Assembly (NCBI GenBank): GCA_020722815.1
Contig: DYKB01000014.1
Location: 46,561 to 110,560, forward strand
DNA: 64,000 nt
Origin: Caldithrix sp.
GTDB taxonomy: Bacteria; Zhuqueibacterota; Zhuqueibacteria; Thermofontimicrobiales; Sulfurfontimicrobiaceae
Direction of reading: 5' to 3'
Shown here: piece by piece, positions 7,498-15,940 of the stretch
How the letters are laid out: each line of letters begins with the position of its first letter
Position numbering within the stretch: the first letter of the stretch is position 1
Position numbers and translations under genes: made by a program
The notes under the pieces: generated by a model
Database searches by the model: none
What the model was told of the DNA's origin: nothing
The model's input: the letters and a program-made list of their open reading frames with translations, nothing else

Positions 7498-10400
7498 TTA
7501 CATCGAATATTCACGCCAACTTTTAATTTGCATGTCCGATAATTGTTTTTTTGTAATTGCCTCAACAAAACGTTGCGCGAGTTGCAAATTTGTAATCAGG
7601 GGAACTGCAAAATTTACGGCGGTGCGGCGGATGAGATAATCGTTGGTTAATTCTTCTTCCTGATAATTTTTGGGGATATTGATGACCATATCAATTTTTC
7701 CATTTTGAATGTAATCAATCGTATTCGGTTCTTGCTTATCCAGCGGCCAGTGGAGGATAGTTGATTCAATGCCATTCAGACGCATGAATTCTGCAGTACC
7801 CTGTGTGGCATAAAATTTAATGCCAAGTTGTTGCAGCAGTCGGGTACTTTCCAGAAATTCGGCTTTAGATTCTATTGTACCGGTAGAGAGAAGAACCGTT
7901 CGAATCGGCAGCTTATAGCCAACGGAAAGGAGTGCCTTTAAAAATGCCTCTTCAAAATCATCACCCAGACAGGCGACTTCACCGGTAGAAGCCATCTCCA
8001 CCCCCAGTGTCGGATCCGCCCCCAGAAGTCGGGTAAATGAAAATTGAGGTGCTTTAACACCAACGTAATCAATCTCAAACAGTGCCGTGGAAATAATTTC
8101 GACTGGCTGTTCCATGATGATTTTGGTGGCAATTTCGATAAAATTGATCTTGAGAATTTTGGAAACAAATGGAAAACTTCGCGAAGCTCTCAGATTACAT
8201 TCAATCACTTTTACTTCATTTTTTCGGGCCAGAAATTGAATATTGAACGGGCCATTGATTTTCAGGGCACGCGCAATCTTTTTGGTAATCCGCTTCACCT
8301 GGCGAATGGTTTCCAGGTAAGTGCGTTGGGGCGGAAGAACAATTGTTGCATCTCCCGAGTGAACACCGGCGTTTTCAACATGTTCAGAAATGGCATAGAC
8401 GATTAATTCACCATCCCGGGCGACAGCGTCAATTTCGATTTCTTTGGCATTTTCTAAAAATTTGCTGATAACAATGGGATGTTCCGGGGAAACCTCAACG
8501 GCATTCTTTAAAAATTTGATCAATTCATCATCGGTGGATGAAACTCCCATGGCCGCACCACTCAGCACATACGACGGGCGAACCAGTACCGGATAGTGTA
8601 CTTTTTTGGCAAATTCGGTGGCTTCTTCCATCGAGGTGAGTTCTTTCCATTCAGGCTGGTCGATTTCCAGCCGATCCAATAGCGCGGAAAATTTATGCCG
8701 GTCCTCGGCACTGTCAATACTTTCTGGTGAGGTTCCGAAAATTTTTATCCCGGCACGGTGACATTTCATCGCCAGATTATTGGGAATTTGCCCGCCCATG
8801 GAAACAATGACACCCAATGGCTTCTGCTTTTCGTAAATATCCAGAACAGTTTCGAGACTAATTTCATCGAAAAATAATTTATCGCATTCATCGTAATCGG
8901 TACTCACGGTCTCGGGATTGTAATTCAACATGACCGTGTGATAGCCTGAATCTTTTAATGTTTTCACCGCATTGACACAACACCAGTCAAATTCCACCGA
9001 ACTTCCAATCCGATAAACACCTGAACCGAGTACAATGACCGCATTGTCTTCCCTAAAATCGATATCATCTTCCATCCCATTATAACTGAAATATAAATAA
9101 TTCGTCTGGGCCGGATATTCTGCGGCCAGCGTATCGATTTGGCGGACGAAAGGCATTATATTGGACTCTTTTCTGAGCTGGCGGATTTCTAACTCGGTTT
9201 TCTTCAAACCCCGTCCAATCTGGAGATCGGAAAAACCAGCTTGTTTTGCGTGCCGCAGCAATTCGGGAGAGATCCCCTTTGTAGCAGATTCCAAAATTTC
9301 CTTTTCGATTTGAACGATATTTTGAATTTTGTAGAGAAACCAGCGATCAATCCGGGAAAGCTCATGAATTCGTTCAACCGAAAATCCAGCCTTTAAAGCT
9401 TGAGGAATGGCAAAAATTCGCTGCTCCGTTGGCCGGGAGAGCTCGTCTTCCAGATTTTCGCAGTGGAAATTATGATTGAGTACCAGGCCATCGACACCAA
9501 GTCCCAGCATGCGGAGTGCTTTTTGCAGGGCTTCTTCAAATTTGCGGCCTATTGCCATGGCTTCACCAACTGATTTCATCGCCGAGCCAATCTGGCGCGA
9601 GACTTTTTTAAATTTTTTCAGATCCCAGCGCGGGATTTTAATGACGATATAATCGAGTGCCGGCTCAAAACAGGCGCTGGTTACCTGGGTGACTGAATTG
9701 GGAAGTTGATGTAAACCATATCCCAATGCCAATTTAGCCGCAATAAAGGCGAGTGGATAACCAGTCGCTTTGGAAGCCAGTGCCGAACTACGGGAAAGTC
9801 GGGCATTGACTTCGATAATGCGATAATCCTCAGCTTCAGGACTTAAGGCATACTGAATATTACATTCTCCAACAATGCCGAGATGGCGAATCACTTTGAT
9901 TGCCACTTCACGCAGCAGATGGTATTCCCGATTGTTGAGCGTCTGACTTGGGGCAACCACAATGCTTTCGCCGGTATGAATGCCCATGGGGTCAAAATTT
10001 TCCATATTACAAACCGTAATGCAATTATCGAATCGATCCCGCATGACTTCATATTCCACCTCTTTCCAGCCACCGAGATATTCTTCAACCAAAATTTGTG
10101 GCGTATAAGAAAGCGCCTGACGGGCGCGTTCTACCAATTCCTTTTCGTCCCGACAGACCCCGGAACCCAGTCCGCCCAGTGCATAAGCAATTCGTATCAT
10201 CACCGGGTAGCCAATCTGCTGCGCAATTTTCCGTGCCGCATCGACGGTGGTTACAGCCTGGCTTATCGGTACTTTTACCCCAATTTCATTCAATTTTTTG
10301 ACAAAAAGATCGCGATCTTCAGTGTTGCGAATAGCTTCAATTGGCGTTCCGAGTACTTTGACCTGGTATTTTTCCAAAATTTTCTTTTCGGCCAGTTCCA

Positions 10401-10692
10401 GACCACAGTTTAAAGCAGTTTGACCACCAAATCCCAGCAAAATTGCATCCGGTTGCTCTTTTTTGATCACTTCTTCAACGAAATGGGCATTTACCGGTAA
10501 AAAATAAATTTCATCCGCCAGATGATCGGAAGTTTGAATCGTGGCGATATTGGGATTTACCAGAATGGTTTTAATCCCTTCTTCTTTAAGCGCTTTAATT
10601 GCCTGGCTACCGGAGTAATCGAATTCACCGGCTTCACCAATTTTCAATGCCGCACTTCCCAGAACTAATACCTTGCGAATTGGTTTTTCCAT
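7498..10692 (-). CDS. carB: Carbamoyl-phosphate synthase large subunit
   Basis: This 1064-residue subunit makes carbamoyl phosphate from ammonia (channelled from CarA), bicarbonate and two ATP, feeding arginine and pyrimidine synthesis. It has the internal duplication of the family: an N-terminal carboxyphosphate half beginning KVLVLGSAALKIGEAGEFDYSG, a second half beginning VIVLGSGVYRIGSSVEFDWC near residue 555, and a C-terminal allosteric MGS-like domain (about 935-1064). ATP-grasp signatures such as EVNARLSRSSALASK and ECNLRASRSFPFVSK are intact in both halves. It is the last gene of lysC-carA-carB, 72 nt after carA. Confidence 0.98.
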   Translation of the reverse strand: MEKPIRKVLVLGSAALKIGEAGEFDYSGSQAIKALKEEGIKTILVNPNIATIQTSDHLADEIYFLPVNAHFVEEVIKKEQPDAILLGFGGQTALNCGLELAEKKILEKYQVKVLGTPIEAIRNTEDRDLFVKKLNEIGVKVPISQAVTTVDAARKIAQQIGYPVMIRIAYALGGLGSGVCRDEKELVERARQALSYTPQILVEEYLGGWKEVEYEVMRDRFDNCITVCNMENFDPMGIHTGESIVVAPSQTLNNREYHLLREVAIKVIRHLGIVGECNIQYALSPEAEDYRIIEVNARLSRSSALASKATGYPLAFIAAKLALGYGLHQLPNSVTQVTSACFEPALDYIVIKIPRWDLKKFKKVSRQIGSAMKSVGEAMAIGRKFEEALQKALRMLGLGVDGLVLNHNFHCENLEDELSRPTEQRIFAIPQALKAGFSVERIHELSRIDRWFLYKIQNIVQIEKEILESATKGISPELLRHAKQAGFSDLQIGRGLKKTELEIRQLRKESNIMPFVRQIDTLAAEYPAQTNYLYFSYNGMEDDIDFREDNAVIVLGSGVYRIGSSVEFDWCCVNAVKTLKDSGYHTVMLNYNPETVSTDYDECDKLFFDEISLETVLDIYEKQKPLGVIVSMGGQIPNNLAMKCHRAGIKIFGTSPESIDSAEDRHKFSALLDRLEIDQPEWKELTSMEEATEFAKKVHYPVLVRPSYVLSGAAMGVSSTDDELIKFLKNAVEVSPEHPIVISKFLENAKEIEIDAVARDGELIVYAISEHVENAGVHSGDATIVLPPQRTYLETIRQVKRITKKIARALKINGPFNIQFLARKNEVKVIECNLRASRSFPFVSKILKINFIEIATKIIMEQPVEIISTALFEIDYVGVKAPQFSFTRLLGADPTLGVEMASTGEVACLGDDFEEAFLKALLSVGYKLPIRTVLLSTGTIESKAEFLESTRLLQQLGIKFYATQGTAEFMRLNGIESTILHWPLDKQEPNTIDYIQNGKIDMVINIPKNYQEEELTNDYLIRRTAVNFAVPLITNLQLAQRFVEAITKKQLSDMQIKSWREYSM

Positions 10693-10764
10693 TTTTATTG
10701 ATATCCTTTATCTTCGATATGCAAAATTGACAGTTTAATTTTCATCATTCGTTTTAAATCACTT

Positions 10765-11835
10765 TTACGGCAGCATGTCTACAAAGTTATCAAATAAAAA
10801 TCCAGCATCAACCGGTCCTGGCGTAGCCTCTGGATGGAATTGGACACTCATGTAGGGAAGCGTTTGATGCCGAATTCCTTCATTGGTACCATCATTGGCA
10901 TTAACGAACCAGGGTTTCCAGCCTTCTGGTAGCGTCGAACTATCCACGGCGTAGCCATGATTTTGTGAGGTGATATAGCAGCGATTGGTCCCCAGCTCCA
11001 GACAGGGTTGATTTTGACTGCGATGCCCAAATTTTAATTTATACGTATTCGCGCCCGCAGCTAATGCCAGAATATGATTCCCCAGACAAATGCCAAAAAT
11101 AGGCTTGTTAAATTGAAATGCCCGGCGAACGTTTAAAATGGTCGTTCGGTTCATTTTGGGATCACCTGGCCCATTGGAAATCATGATGCCGTCGAATTCT
11201 TCATGACTGAAATCATAATTCCAGGGAACGCGCTTCACTCGCAGGCCACGTTTAATTAAACTCGCTACAATTTGGGTTTTACAGCCACAATCGATTAAAA
11301 TAACTTTTTTACGGCCGGTACCATATTCTATAGGTTCAGAGAGGCTGACCTGCGAGACCAGATTGTCCTGATTGGGATTATAAAGTTCAATATCATCCGC
11401 ATCAATCAAGAGCTTTCCGAGCATGGTACCGGCATGGCGTAGTTTTTTCGTTAACGCACGGGTATCGATACCATAGAGTGCCGGGATTTGATATGCTTTT
11501 AGCCAATTATCCAGACTTCGATTGGCATTCCAATGGCTATAATTTTCTGAAACCGCTGAAACCAGTAAGCCGGAAATTTGAATTTTGTCAGATTCGAAAC
11601 TGAGGTTTAGTTTATCTTCAATCATATCGGTTGGAACACCATAGTTTCCAATTAATGGATAGGTCATGGTTAAAATTTGGCCTTTATAAGAGGGATCGGT
11701 AAATGATTCAGGATACCCCATCATCCCGGTGTTGAAGACAACTTCACCCGAAATGGAGGTTGGCGCGCCAAAAACATATCCTGGATAAATTGATCCATCC
11801 TCTAATAGAAGTTTTCCTGTTTTTTTCCCTGTCAT
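10765..11835 (-). CDS. carA: Carbamoyl-phosphate synthase small (glutaminase) subunit
   Basis: This 356-residue class I glutamine amidotransferase subunit hydrolyses glutamine and passes ammonia to CarB. The N-terminal CarA domain begins GKLLLEDGSIYPGYVFG. The glutaminase domain has the nucleophile Cys in GICLGNHILALA and the catalytic His/Glu in VQFHPEA. The residue after GICLG is Asn rather than the usual His. The start is set at the ATG at 11835, with AAGGAT upstream, 7 nt after the lysC stop. The frame is open upstream inside lysC but that stretch is not CarA-like. The tight spacing implies co-transcription and probably translational coupling with lysC. Confidence 0.97.
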   Translation of the reverse strand: MTGKKTGKLLLEDGSIYPGYVFGAPTSISGEVVFNTGMMGYPESFTDPSYKGQILTMTYPLIGNYGVPTDMIEDKLNLSFESDKIQISGLLVSAVSENYSHWNANRSLDNWLKAYQIPALYGIDTRALTKKLRHAGTMLGKLLIDADDIELYNPNQDNLVSQVSLSEPIEYGTGRKKVILIDCGCKTQIVASLIKRGLRVKRVPWNYDFSHEEFDGIMISNGPGDPKMNRTTILNVRRAFQFNKPIFGICLGNHILALAAGANTYKLKFGHRSQNQPCLELGTNRCYITSQNHGYAVDSSTLPEGWKPWFVNANDGTNEGIRHQTLPYMSVQFHPEATPGPVDAGFLFDNFVDMLP

Positions 11836-11842
11836 CGGAATA

Positions 11843-13222
11843 TTATCCTTTATTATTAAAAAATTCATCATGAATTGATTTAACAGTTTTTTCCAGTTCA
11901 GGTCGATTAACAATGAAGTAGAACGCCACCCTGGAGGCACCGGACGAAATCATCTCGATGTTTGTCCCCAGCTTTGCGACTGTTGAAAACACCCGGGCGG
12001 CAAGGCCGGACGTTTCCGCCAAGCCCTCGCCGACAACGGCGATCAATGCAATATTATCGACCGGCTCGATTTTATCTACAAAATCGAGGTTCAATTGCGT
12101 AAGCTGCTCAAAACCCTCGTTGAGGTCTTTTCGATCAATGAGAAGATTGATACTGGTTTGAGAAGTAATGACTGATTTGATATTAATTGTGCAATCACTC
12201 AGCGCCGTGACCAGCTCTTTCAATAAACCCACCTGATAACCCACGCTGGCACCATAAATACGCAGCACGGCAATTTCTTTATCATACGTAACACTTTTGA
12301 TAACCTGCTTATGCGTAAATCGTTCCGGACCAATGACGGTCCCTTCACATTCAGTTTTAAAGGTATTTTTAATGATCAATGGAATTTTTTTCACCATCAG
12401 CGGCTCAACTGTTCGCGGATGTAGAATTTTTGCCCCGAAGTAGGCTAACTCCGCTGCTTCTTCATACGAAAGGTACTCCAGCAGATGTCCATCCTGCGTG
12501 ATTTCGGGAGCGGTGCTTAAAAAACCATCCACATCTTTCCAAACTTCCATTTGAGTCGTTTTCATGGCATCGGCAACGACGGCGGCGCTATAATCAGTTC
12601 CGCCGCGGCCGAATGTAATTGGTAGATTTTTCGCGGTACGGCCAAAAAAGCCGGTAATAACCGGAATGACACCATTTTGAATGAGTGGATCGAGGTGTTT
12701 CGGTAAAAGGCATTGGATTTGTTCCAGATCCGCGGTTCCCAATCCCCAGGAACCATGCGCGACGATATCAATTTCATCGGCAAATAGCGCTTTGGCAGGG
12801 CAGGAGATGGTATTTAATCGGCCCGCCAGCAGATGAACGGCCATTCGTTCGCCAAAAGTCAGGACGAGATCGCGCGTTCGGGGGGTGCATTCACCTGTAT
12901 AGGCGATTCCATAAAGTAAGCGTTCGAGCCGTGAAAGCAGTATCTCGATTTGTTCCTGCGTTTCGGTGCGGATGGGGGGTGAAGAAATCGCTTCAGCCAC
13001 TATTTTGCGATGGAGTGCCGCCAGTTGGTTGATGTTTTCAACGATTGAGCTTTCATTGACAAGTGCCTGATTGGTGGCGCGAACCAGTGTATCCGTCACG
13101 CCTGATACGGCGGACAGTACGATTATTGGCTGTTCCGGGATTCGCTTTTTAATTATTTTTGAAATTTGCTTGAGTGATTTTTCGTCTTTCAGTGAGGCCC
13201 CGCCAAACTTCATTACGACCAT
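11843..13222 (-). CDS. lysC: Aspartate kinase (monofunctional, with ACT domains)
   Basis: Aspartokinase phosphorylates aspartate, the committed step to lysine, threonine, methionine and diaminopimelate. The 459-residue protein has an amino-acid kinase domain starting VVMKFGGAS (usually KFGGTS) with the conserved FGRGGTDYSAA loop and a WKDVDGFLSTAP substrate segment, then two C-terminal ACT-type regulatory domains (about residues 310-455), so feedback control by an end-product amino acid is expected. It is the first gene of a lysC-carA-carB operon. The leader upstream contains a promoter, a stem-loop and an intrinsic terminator. The lysC-carAB linkage is not a common arrangement. Confidence 0.97.
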   Translation of the reverse strand: MVVMKFGGASLKDEKSLKQISKIIKKRIPEQPIIVLSAVSGVTDTLVRATNQALVNESSIVENINQLAALHRKIVAEAISSPPIRTETQEQIEILLSRLERLLYGIAYTGECTPRTRDLVLTFGERMAVHLLAGRLNTISCPAKALFADEIDIVAHGSWGLGTADLEQIQCLLPKHLDPLIQNGVIPVITGFFGRTAKNLPITFGRGGTDYSAAVVADAMKTTQMEVWKDVDGFLSTAPEITQDGHLLEYLSYEEAAELAYFGAKILHPRTVEPLMVKKIPLIIKNTFKTECEGTVIGPERFTHKQVIKSVTYDKEIAVLRIYGASVGYQVGLLKELVTALSDCTINIKSVITSQTSINLLIDRKDLNEGFEQLTQLNLDFVDKIEPVDNIALIAVVGEGLAETSGLAARVFSTVAKLGTNIEMISSGASRVAFYFIVNRPELEKTVKSIHDEFFNNKG

Positions 13223-13269
13223 ACAGTTTTCATCCTTTTATTAACATTATTTCAATTCTATTTAAAGCT

Positions 13270-13310
13270 AAAAAAAAGCCCACTATGAAAAAATAAATAG
13301 TGGGCTTTTT
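13270..13310 (-). terminator. Intrinsic terminator in the lysC leader (possible attenuator)
   Basis: On the minus strand GCCCACTAT and ATAGTGGGC form a 9-bp stem (14 with flanking A/T pairs) followed by eight T residues. It sits 47 nt upstream of the lysC ATG and downstream of the predicted promoter at 13518-13546. No plus-strand gene ends nearby that would need it. An attenuator is therefore the natural reading. Confidence 0.7.
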
Positions 13311-13353
13311 GACTCAGGATAACTTAGAATTATTATTAAGGGATCTTGAAAAG

Positions 13354-13425
13354 TCATGGTAATTCCTCAGAAAGCACTTCTCCCGCTAAAAGCTCACACC
13401 AATCGCCAGGCATTTCCATTTGCAT
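13354..13425 (-). CDS. Possible 23-residue leader ORF in the lysC 5' region
   Basis: An ATG at 13425 opens a 23-codon frame beginning MQMEMPGDWCELL and ending in TGA at 13354-13356. It lies between the predicted promoter and the terminator and runs through the 9-bp stem at 13373-13439. No Shine-Dalgarno site is visible and the peptide lacks runs of Lys, Thr or Arg codons, so classical codon-run attenuation is not supported. It may be chance. Confidence 0.25.
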   Translation of the reverse strand: MQMEMPGDWCELLAGEVLSEELP

Positions 13426-13439
13426 TTTTAAGAAGTGCT
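13373..13439 (-). ncRNA. Candidate structured leader RNA upstream of lysC
   Basis: In the predicted leader transcript AGCACTTCT (13439-13431) pairs perfectly with AGAAGTGCT (13381-13373), closing a 49-nt loop that includes TGCCTGGCGATTGGTGTGAGC. It is followed about 60 nt later by the terminator at 13270-13310. I could not match it to the lysine (L-box), T-box, SAM or glycine riboswitch consensus, and it is too short for an L-box. The function is inferred from position only. Confidence 0.4.
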
Positions 13440-13517
13440 GATTTATCATGTTCCAGTAGTATGCTATAGGTTAACAGAATTATCGAATATTTATACAACC
13501 AATTGAATAATATTTCA

Positions 13518-13546
13518 AATATAAATAAATTTTATATAAAAGTCAA
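13518..13546 (-). promoter_or_regulatory. Predicted promoter of lysC-carA-carB
   Basis: On the minus strand TTGACT (13541-13546) and TATATT (13518-13523) are 17 nt apart. The -10 region extends to TATATTTG, which also fits the TAnnTTTG type of Bacteroidota. Transcription from here gives a leader of roughly 290 nt before lysC. Confidence 0.6.
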
Positions 13547-13617
13547 GAGTTAAATATTACAAAGATGATAAAATGCAGGTTTTTTTATTAGCTCAATTTG
13601 TGAGTGTTTTCCTAGTA

Positions 13618-13900
13618 TTACAACGTTAAGTTTAAAAGACTCATAAAACCTGAAATTCTAAAGTCGAAATTAGCGACGGTCTCGATTAATGAAGGACCCC
13701 CTCCTGACTCCCCCAAATTCCAAAAAACGGAATTTGGGGGGAGAGACCCCCTCTGTATCTCCCCCATTTTCGCTTTTTGAAAACTGAAAGATACAGCGGG
13801 GGTCAATTTTTCCTTGAAAACGACTTCCGCCGAGACAAAACGGTTCATTCTAGAATTGTAAATAAATTTATTCTTTAACTTTATTAACTTAACGTTGTAA
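13618..13900. mobile_element. MITE-like element with TTACAACGTTAAGTT ends (intact copy)
   Basis: This 283-nt element begins TTACAACGTTAAGTT and ends AACTTAACGTTGTAA. It shares long near-identical stretches with 6852-7331, such as ACTCATAAAA, TCTCGATTAATGAAGGACCC and GTCAATTTTT. The interior holds a CCCCCAAATTCC / GGAATTTGGGGG hairpin and a degenerate repeat of it. No convincing target duplication flanks it. It separates the lysC leader from the response-regulator gene. Confidence 0.8.
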
Positions 13901-13994
13901 GAATATCCAATTATAGGATGATACGGCCTGGTTTGTATCCGGTTTATGGTTAATAGTTCCCGGTTAAAGAATTATACCGTTACTATTTTTTTCA

Positions 13995-14023
13995 TTGATA
14001 AATGTCGTTTCTTTTCATATATT
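13995..14023 (+). promoter_or_regulatory. Predicted promoter for the receiver/DUF4388 gene cluster
   Basis: TTGATA (13995-14000) and TATATT (14018-14023) are 17 nt apart, about 60 nt upstream of the GTG start at 14083. This would drive the three overlapping genes ending at 15937. Confidence 0.55.
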
Positions 14024-14082
14024 AACCTCTCGTTATTCATATAGTGGGCTCATAATGAAGAATTAAATCGAGGTAAAATTCG

Positions 14083-14847
14083 GTGAGGCCAGAATTAGTT
14101 ATTATAGCCATGAAAAATCCCATTCAATCGGGAACGATGGTTATCTATCTACAGGATAATGGGTATAAGACGCGTGAATGCAATAATGGTAAAAAAGCAT
14201 TAGCGCTTGTTGATTCACTGATACCGACTCTTATCCTGTCTGAATTAACATTAACCGATATGAATGGAATTGAACTCTGCTGGCGCATCCGTAAAACATC
14301 TCAACATCCGAATATTCCTTTTATTTTACTTCTTGAAAATGATGATACCGAAATTCGTATTAACGGATTACGAAGTGGGGTGGATGCATTTATTTTAAAA
14401 AATGCGTCCCGTCGTGAAATTTTGACAAATATTGAGGCTATTTTGAATCGTCATAAAAACCACCGTCGTCAATCGGGTGCTAAAGCACCATCTCTTTCCG
14501 CTAAAATGCCAGATTTTACATTGATTGAAATTTTGCAGATTTTAAATTTAACGCATAAAACAGGTACTCTTAAAATTTTGAGCGATGAAGGAATCGGAGA
14601 AATTGGCATTCGGGATGGAAATTTACTCTGGGCTGAATCACCATTGAAGAGTGAAGGTGAGGCAGCAATTGCTGAATTAGTCCTGCTTGATAACACCATT
14701 TTTGAGTTCGATGCCAATCGTGTTCAGGCCAAAACGAACATTCAACGCCCGACAATGGAGATTATCCTGACCTGCTGCTCACTCCTGGATGAAAAACATT
14801 TGGCGATAGAAAAAACGCCTGCTTCTTCCGGGGAAAATGGTCTATGA
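14083..14847 (+). CDS. Atypical response-regulator receiver fused to DUF4388
   Basis: The 254-residue protein has an N-terminal CheY-like receiver fold (about residues 1-122) and a DUF4388 domain (about 134-235, LIEILQILNLTHKTGTLKIL ... EIGIRDGNLLWAES). The phospho-acceptor position in LILSELTLTDMNG is Glu54 instead of Asp, and the acidic pair after strand 1 is missing. The conserved lysine is kept (K106 in FILKN). It is therefore probably not controlled by phosphorylation. DUF4388 occurs in signalling proteins such as PatA-like regulators. The start is GTG with GAGG eight bases upstream. The stop overlaps the next ATG (ATGA). Confidence 0.85.
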   Translation: MRPELVIIAMKNPIQSGTMVIYLQDNGYKTRECNNGKKALALVDSLIPTLILSELTLTDMNGIELCWRIRKTSQHPNIPFILLLENDDTEIRINGLRSGVDAFILKNASRREILTNIEAILNRHKNHRRQSGAKAPSLSAKMPDFTLIEILQILNLTHKTGTLKILSDEGIGEIGIRDGNLLWAESPLKSEGEAAIAELVLLDNTIFEFDANRVQAKTNIQRPTMEIILTCCSLLDEKHLAIEKTPASSGENGL

Positions 14848-15002
14848 AAACCTGGTATAAGGTCATTTTTGCCCGAATTTTATCACCACGATATAAATTT
14901 TTAAATTTTGAACAGGATTTGGGGCAATTGGCCTTAAAAATTGCCAAATCTTCTTATATTCCCGACCATCTTTTAAAAAAGTATCGTATTAAACTAAAAT
15001 GA
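14844..15002 (+). CDS. 52-residue basic protein translationally coupled to both neighbours
   Basis: A small ORF starts at the ATG overlapping the upstream stop (ATGA at 14844-14847) and ends in a TGA whose first bases overlap an ATG at 14999. The product begins MKTWYKVIFARIL and ends KKYRIKLK. It is rich in Lys/Arg and aromatic residues, with no membrane segment or known domain. The two four-base overlaps and its fit between two real genes support translation. Function is unknown. An accessory to the receiver/DUF4388 protein is a guess. Confidence 0.55.
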   Translation: MKTWYKVIFARILSPRYKFLNFEQDLGQLALKIAKSSYIPDHLLKKYRIKLK

Positions 15003-15013
15003 GGGAGGTCGTC

Positions 15014-15937
15014 GTGACGCAAAAGAAAATCATTATCACCGGGGGGACCGGTTTCATTGGAAAAACGCTGACCCAATGCTTACTAAATAAGGGTTTTAAG
15101 GTCGTAATTCTGACACGTCGTCCTGAATCTGTTAAATCAGATGATAATGCAGTAAAATTGGTAAAATGGGATGGTAGAACCGTCACCGATTGGGCTGCTG
15201 AAATTGAAAATGCAACGGCTATCATTAATCTCGCCGGTGCCAGCATTGCCGGGGGAATCTGGACAAAAAGTTATAAAAATTTGATTTTACAAAGCCGCAT
15301 TAATGCCGGCCAGGCTATCGTTTCCGCTATTCGAACGGTGAAAAATCCGCCGGAAGTCATTATTCAGCCTTCGGGTATTGGCTACTATGGCTCGCGTGGA
15401 GATGAAATCCTTGCTGAAACCGCAACGGCTGGTTCCGGCTTTTTGGCCGATATTGCACAAAAATGGGAAACCTGTATTGATGGCGTTACGGAAAAGTCTG
15501 TCCGCTTGATAAAATTGCGAATTGGCTTGGTATTGGGGAAAGGTGGCGGCTTTTTATCCCTGGTAAAACTGCCATTTTATTTTTTTATGGGGGGCCATTT
15601 GGGTTCCGGCGAACAGTGGCTTTCCTGGATTCATCTGGAAGATCTGGTAACTGCCATTATCTATCTCGTTGAAAATAAAAATAGTAAGGGGGTCTTTAAT
15701 TTATCTTCACCGCAACCTGAAAAAGCGCGTGATTTTTTTAAAACATTGAGTGAGGTGATACATCGTCCCTCCTGGTTGCATGTTCCGGAATTTGTTTTAC
15801 GGTCACTTTTGGGGGAGATGGCACAGGAACTTTTACTATCTAGCCAGCGAGTCAGCCCGGAACGCTTATTAAACTCAGATTTTCAATTTAAATTGGGTGA
15901 ACTTAAATCCGCCTTGCAGAATATTTTACTAAACTAA
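15014..15937 (+). CDS. TIGR01777 family NAD(P)-dependent epimerase-like protein (YfcH type)
   Basis: This extended SDR protein has a Rossmann motif at the very N-terminus (TGGTGFIGKTL), a mid-sequence IINLAGASIAGG segment and the family-typical YYG region (PSGIGYYGSRGDE). A C-terminal DUF1731-like tail has SSQRVSPERLLNSDFQF. I place the start at GTG 15014 because GGGAGG (15003-15008) is spaced correctly for it. The ATG at 14999 overlaps the previous stop but lacks its own site. Members resemble nucleoside-sugar epimerases, but their substrate is generally unknown. It is the last gene of the coupled cluster; a lipoprotein gene follows within 4 nt. Confidence 0.88.
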   Translation: MTQKKIIITGGTGFIGKTLTQCLLNKGFKVVILTRRPESVKSDDNAVKLVKWDGRTVTDWAAEIENATAIINLAGASIAGGIWTKSYKNLILQSRINAGQAIVSAIRTVKNPPEVIIQPSGIGYYGSRGDEILAETATAGSGFLADIAQKWETCIDGVTEKSVRLIKLRIGLVLGKGGGFLSLVKLPFYFFMGGHLGSGEQWLSWIHLEDLVTAIIYLVENKNSKGVFNLSSPQPEKARDFFKTLSEVIHRPSWLHVPEFVLRSLLGEMAQELLLSSQRVSPERLLNSDFQFKLGELKSALQNILLN

Positions 15938-15940
15938 TTT

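Noticed and set aside
9883..10413. Plus-strand ORF of 176 codons opposite carB
   Set aside because: It is antisense to invariant carB motifs; its residues are rich in Phe/His/Asn as expected of a shadow frame.
13373..13439. Lysine riboswitch (L-box) upstream of lysC
   Set aside because: The leader element is only about 67 nt and lacks the AGAGGTGC and related conserved blocks of the L-box, so it was reported only as an unassigned structured leader.
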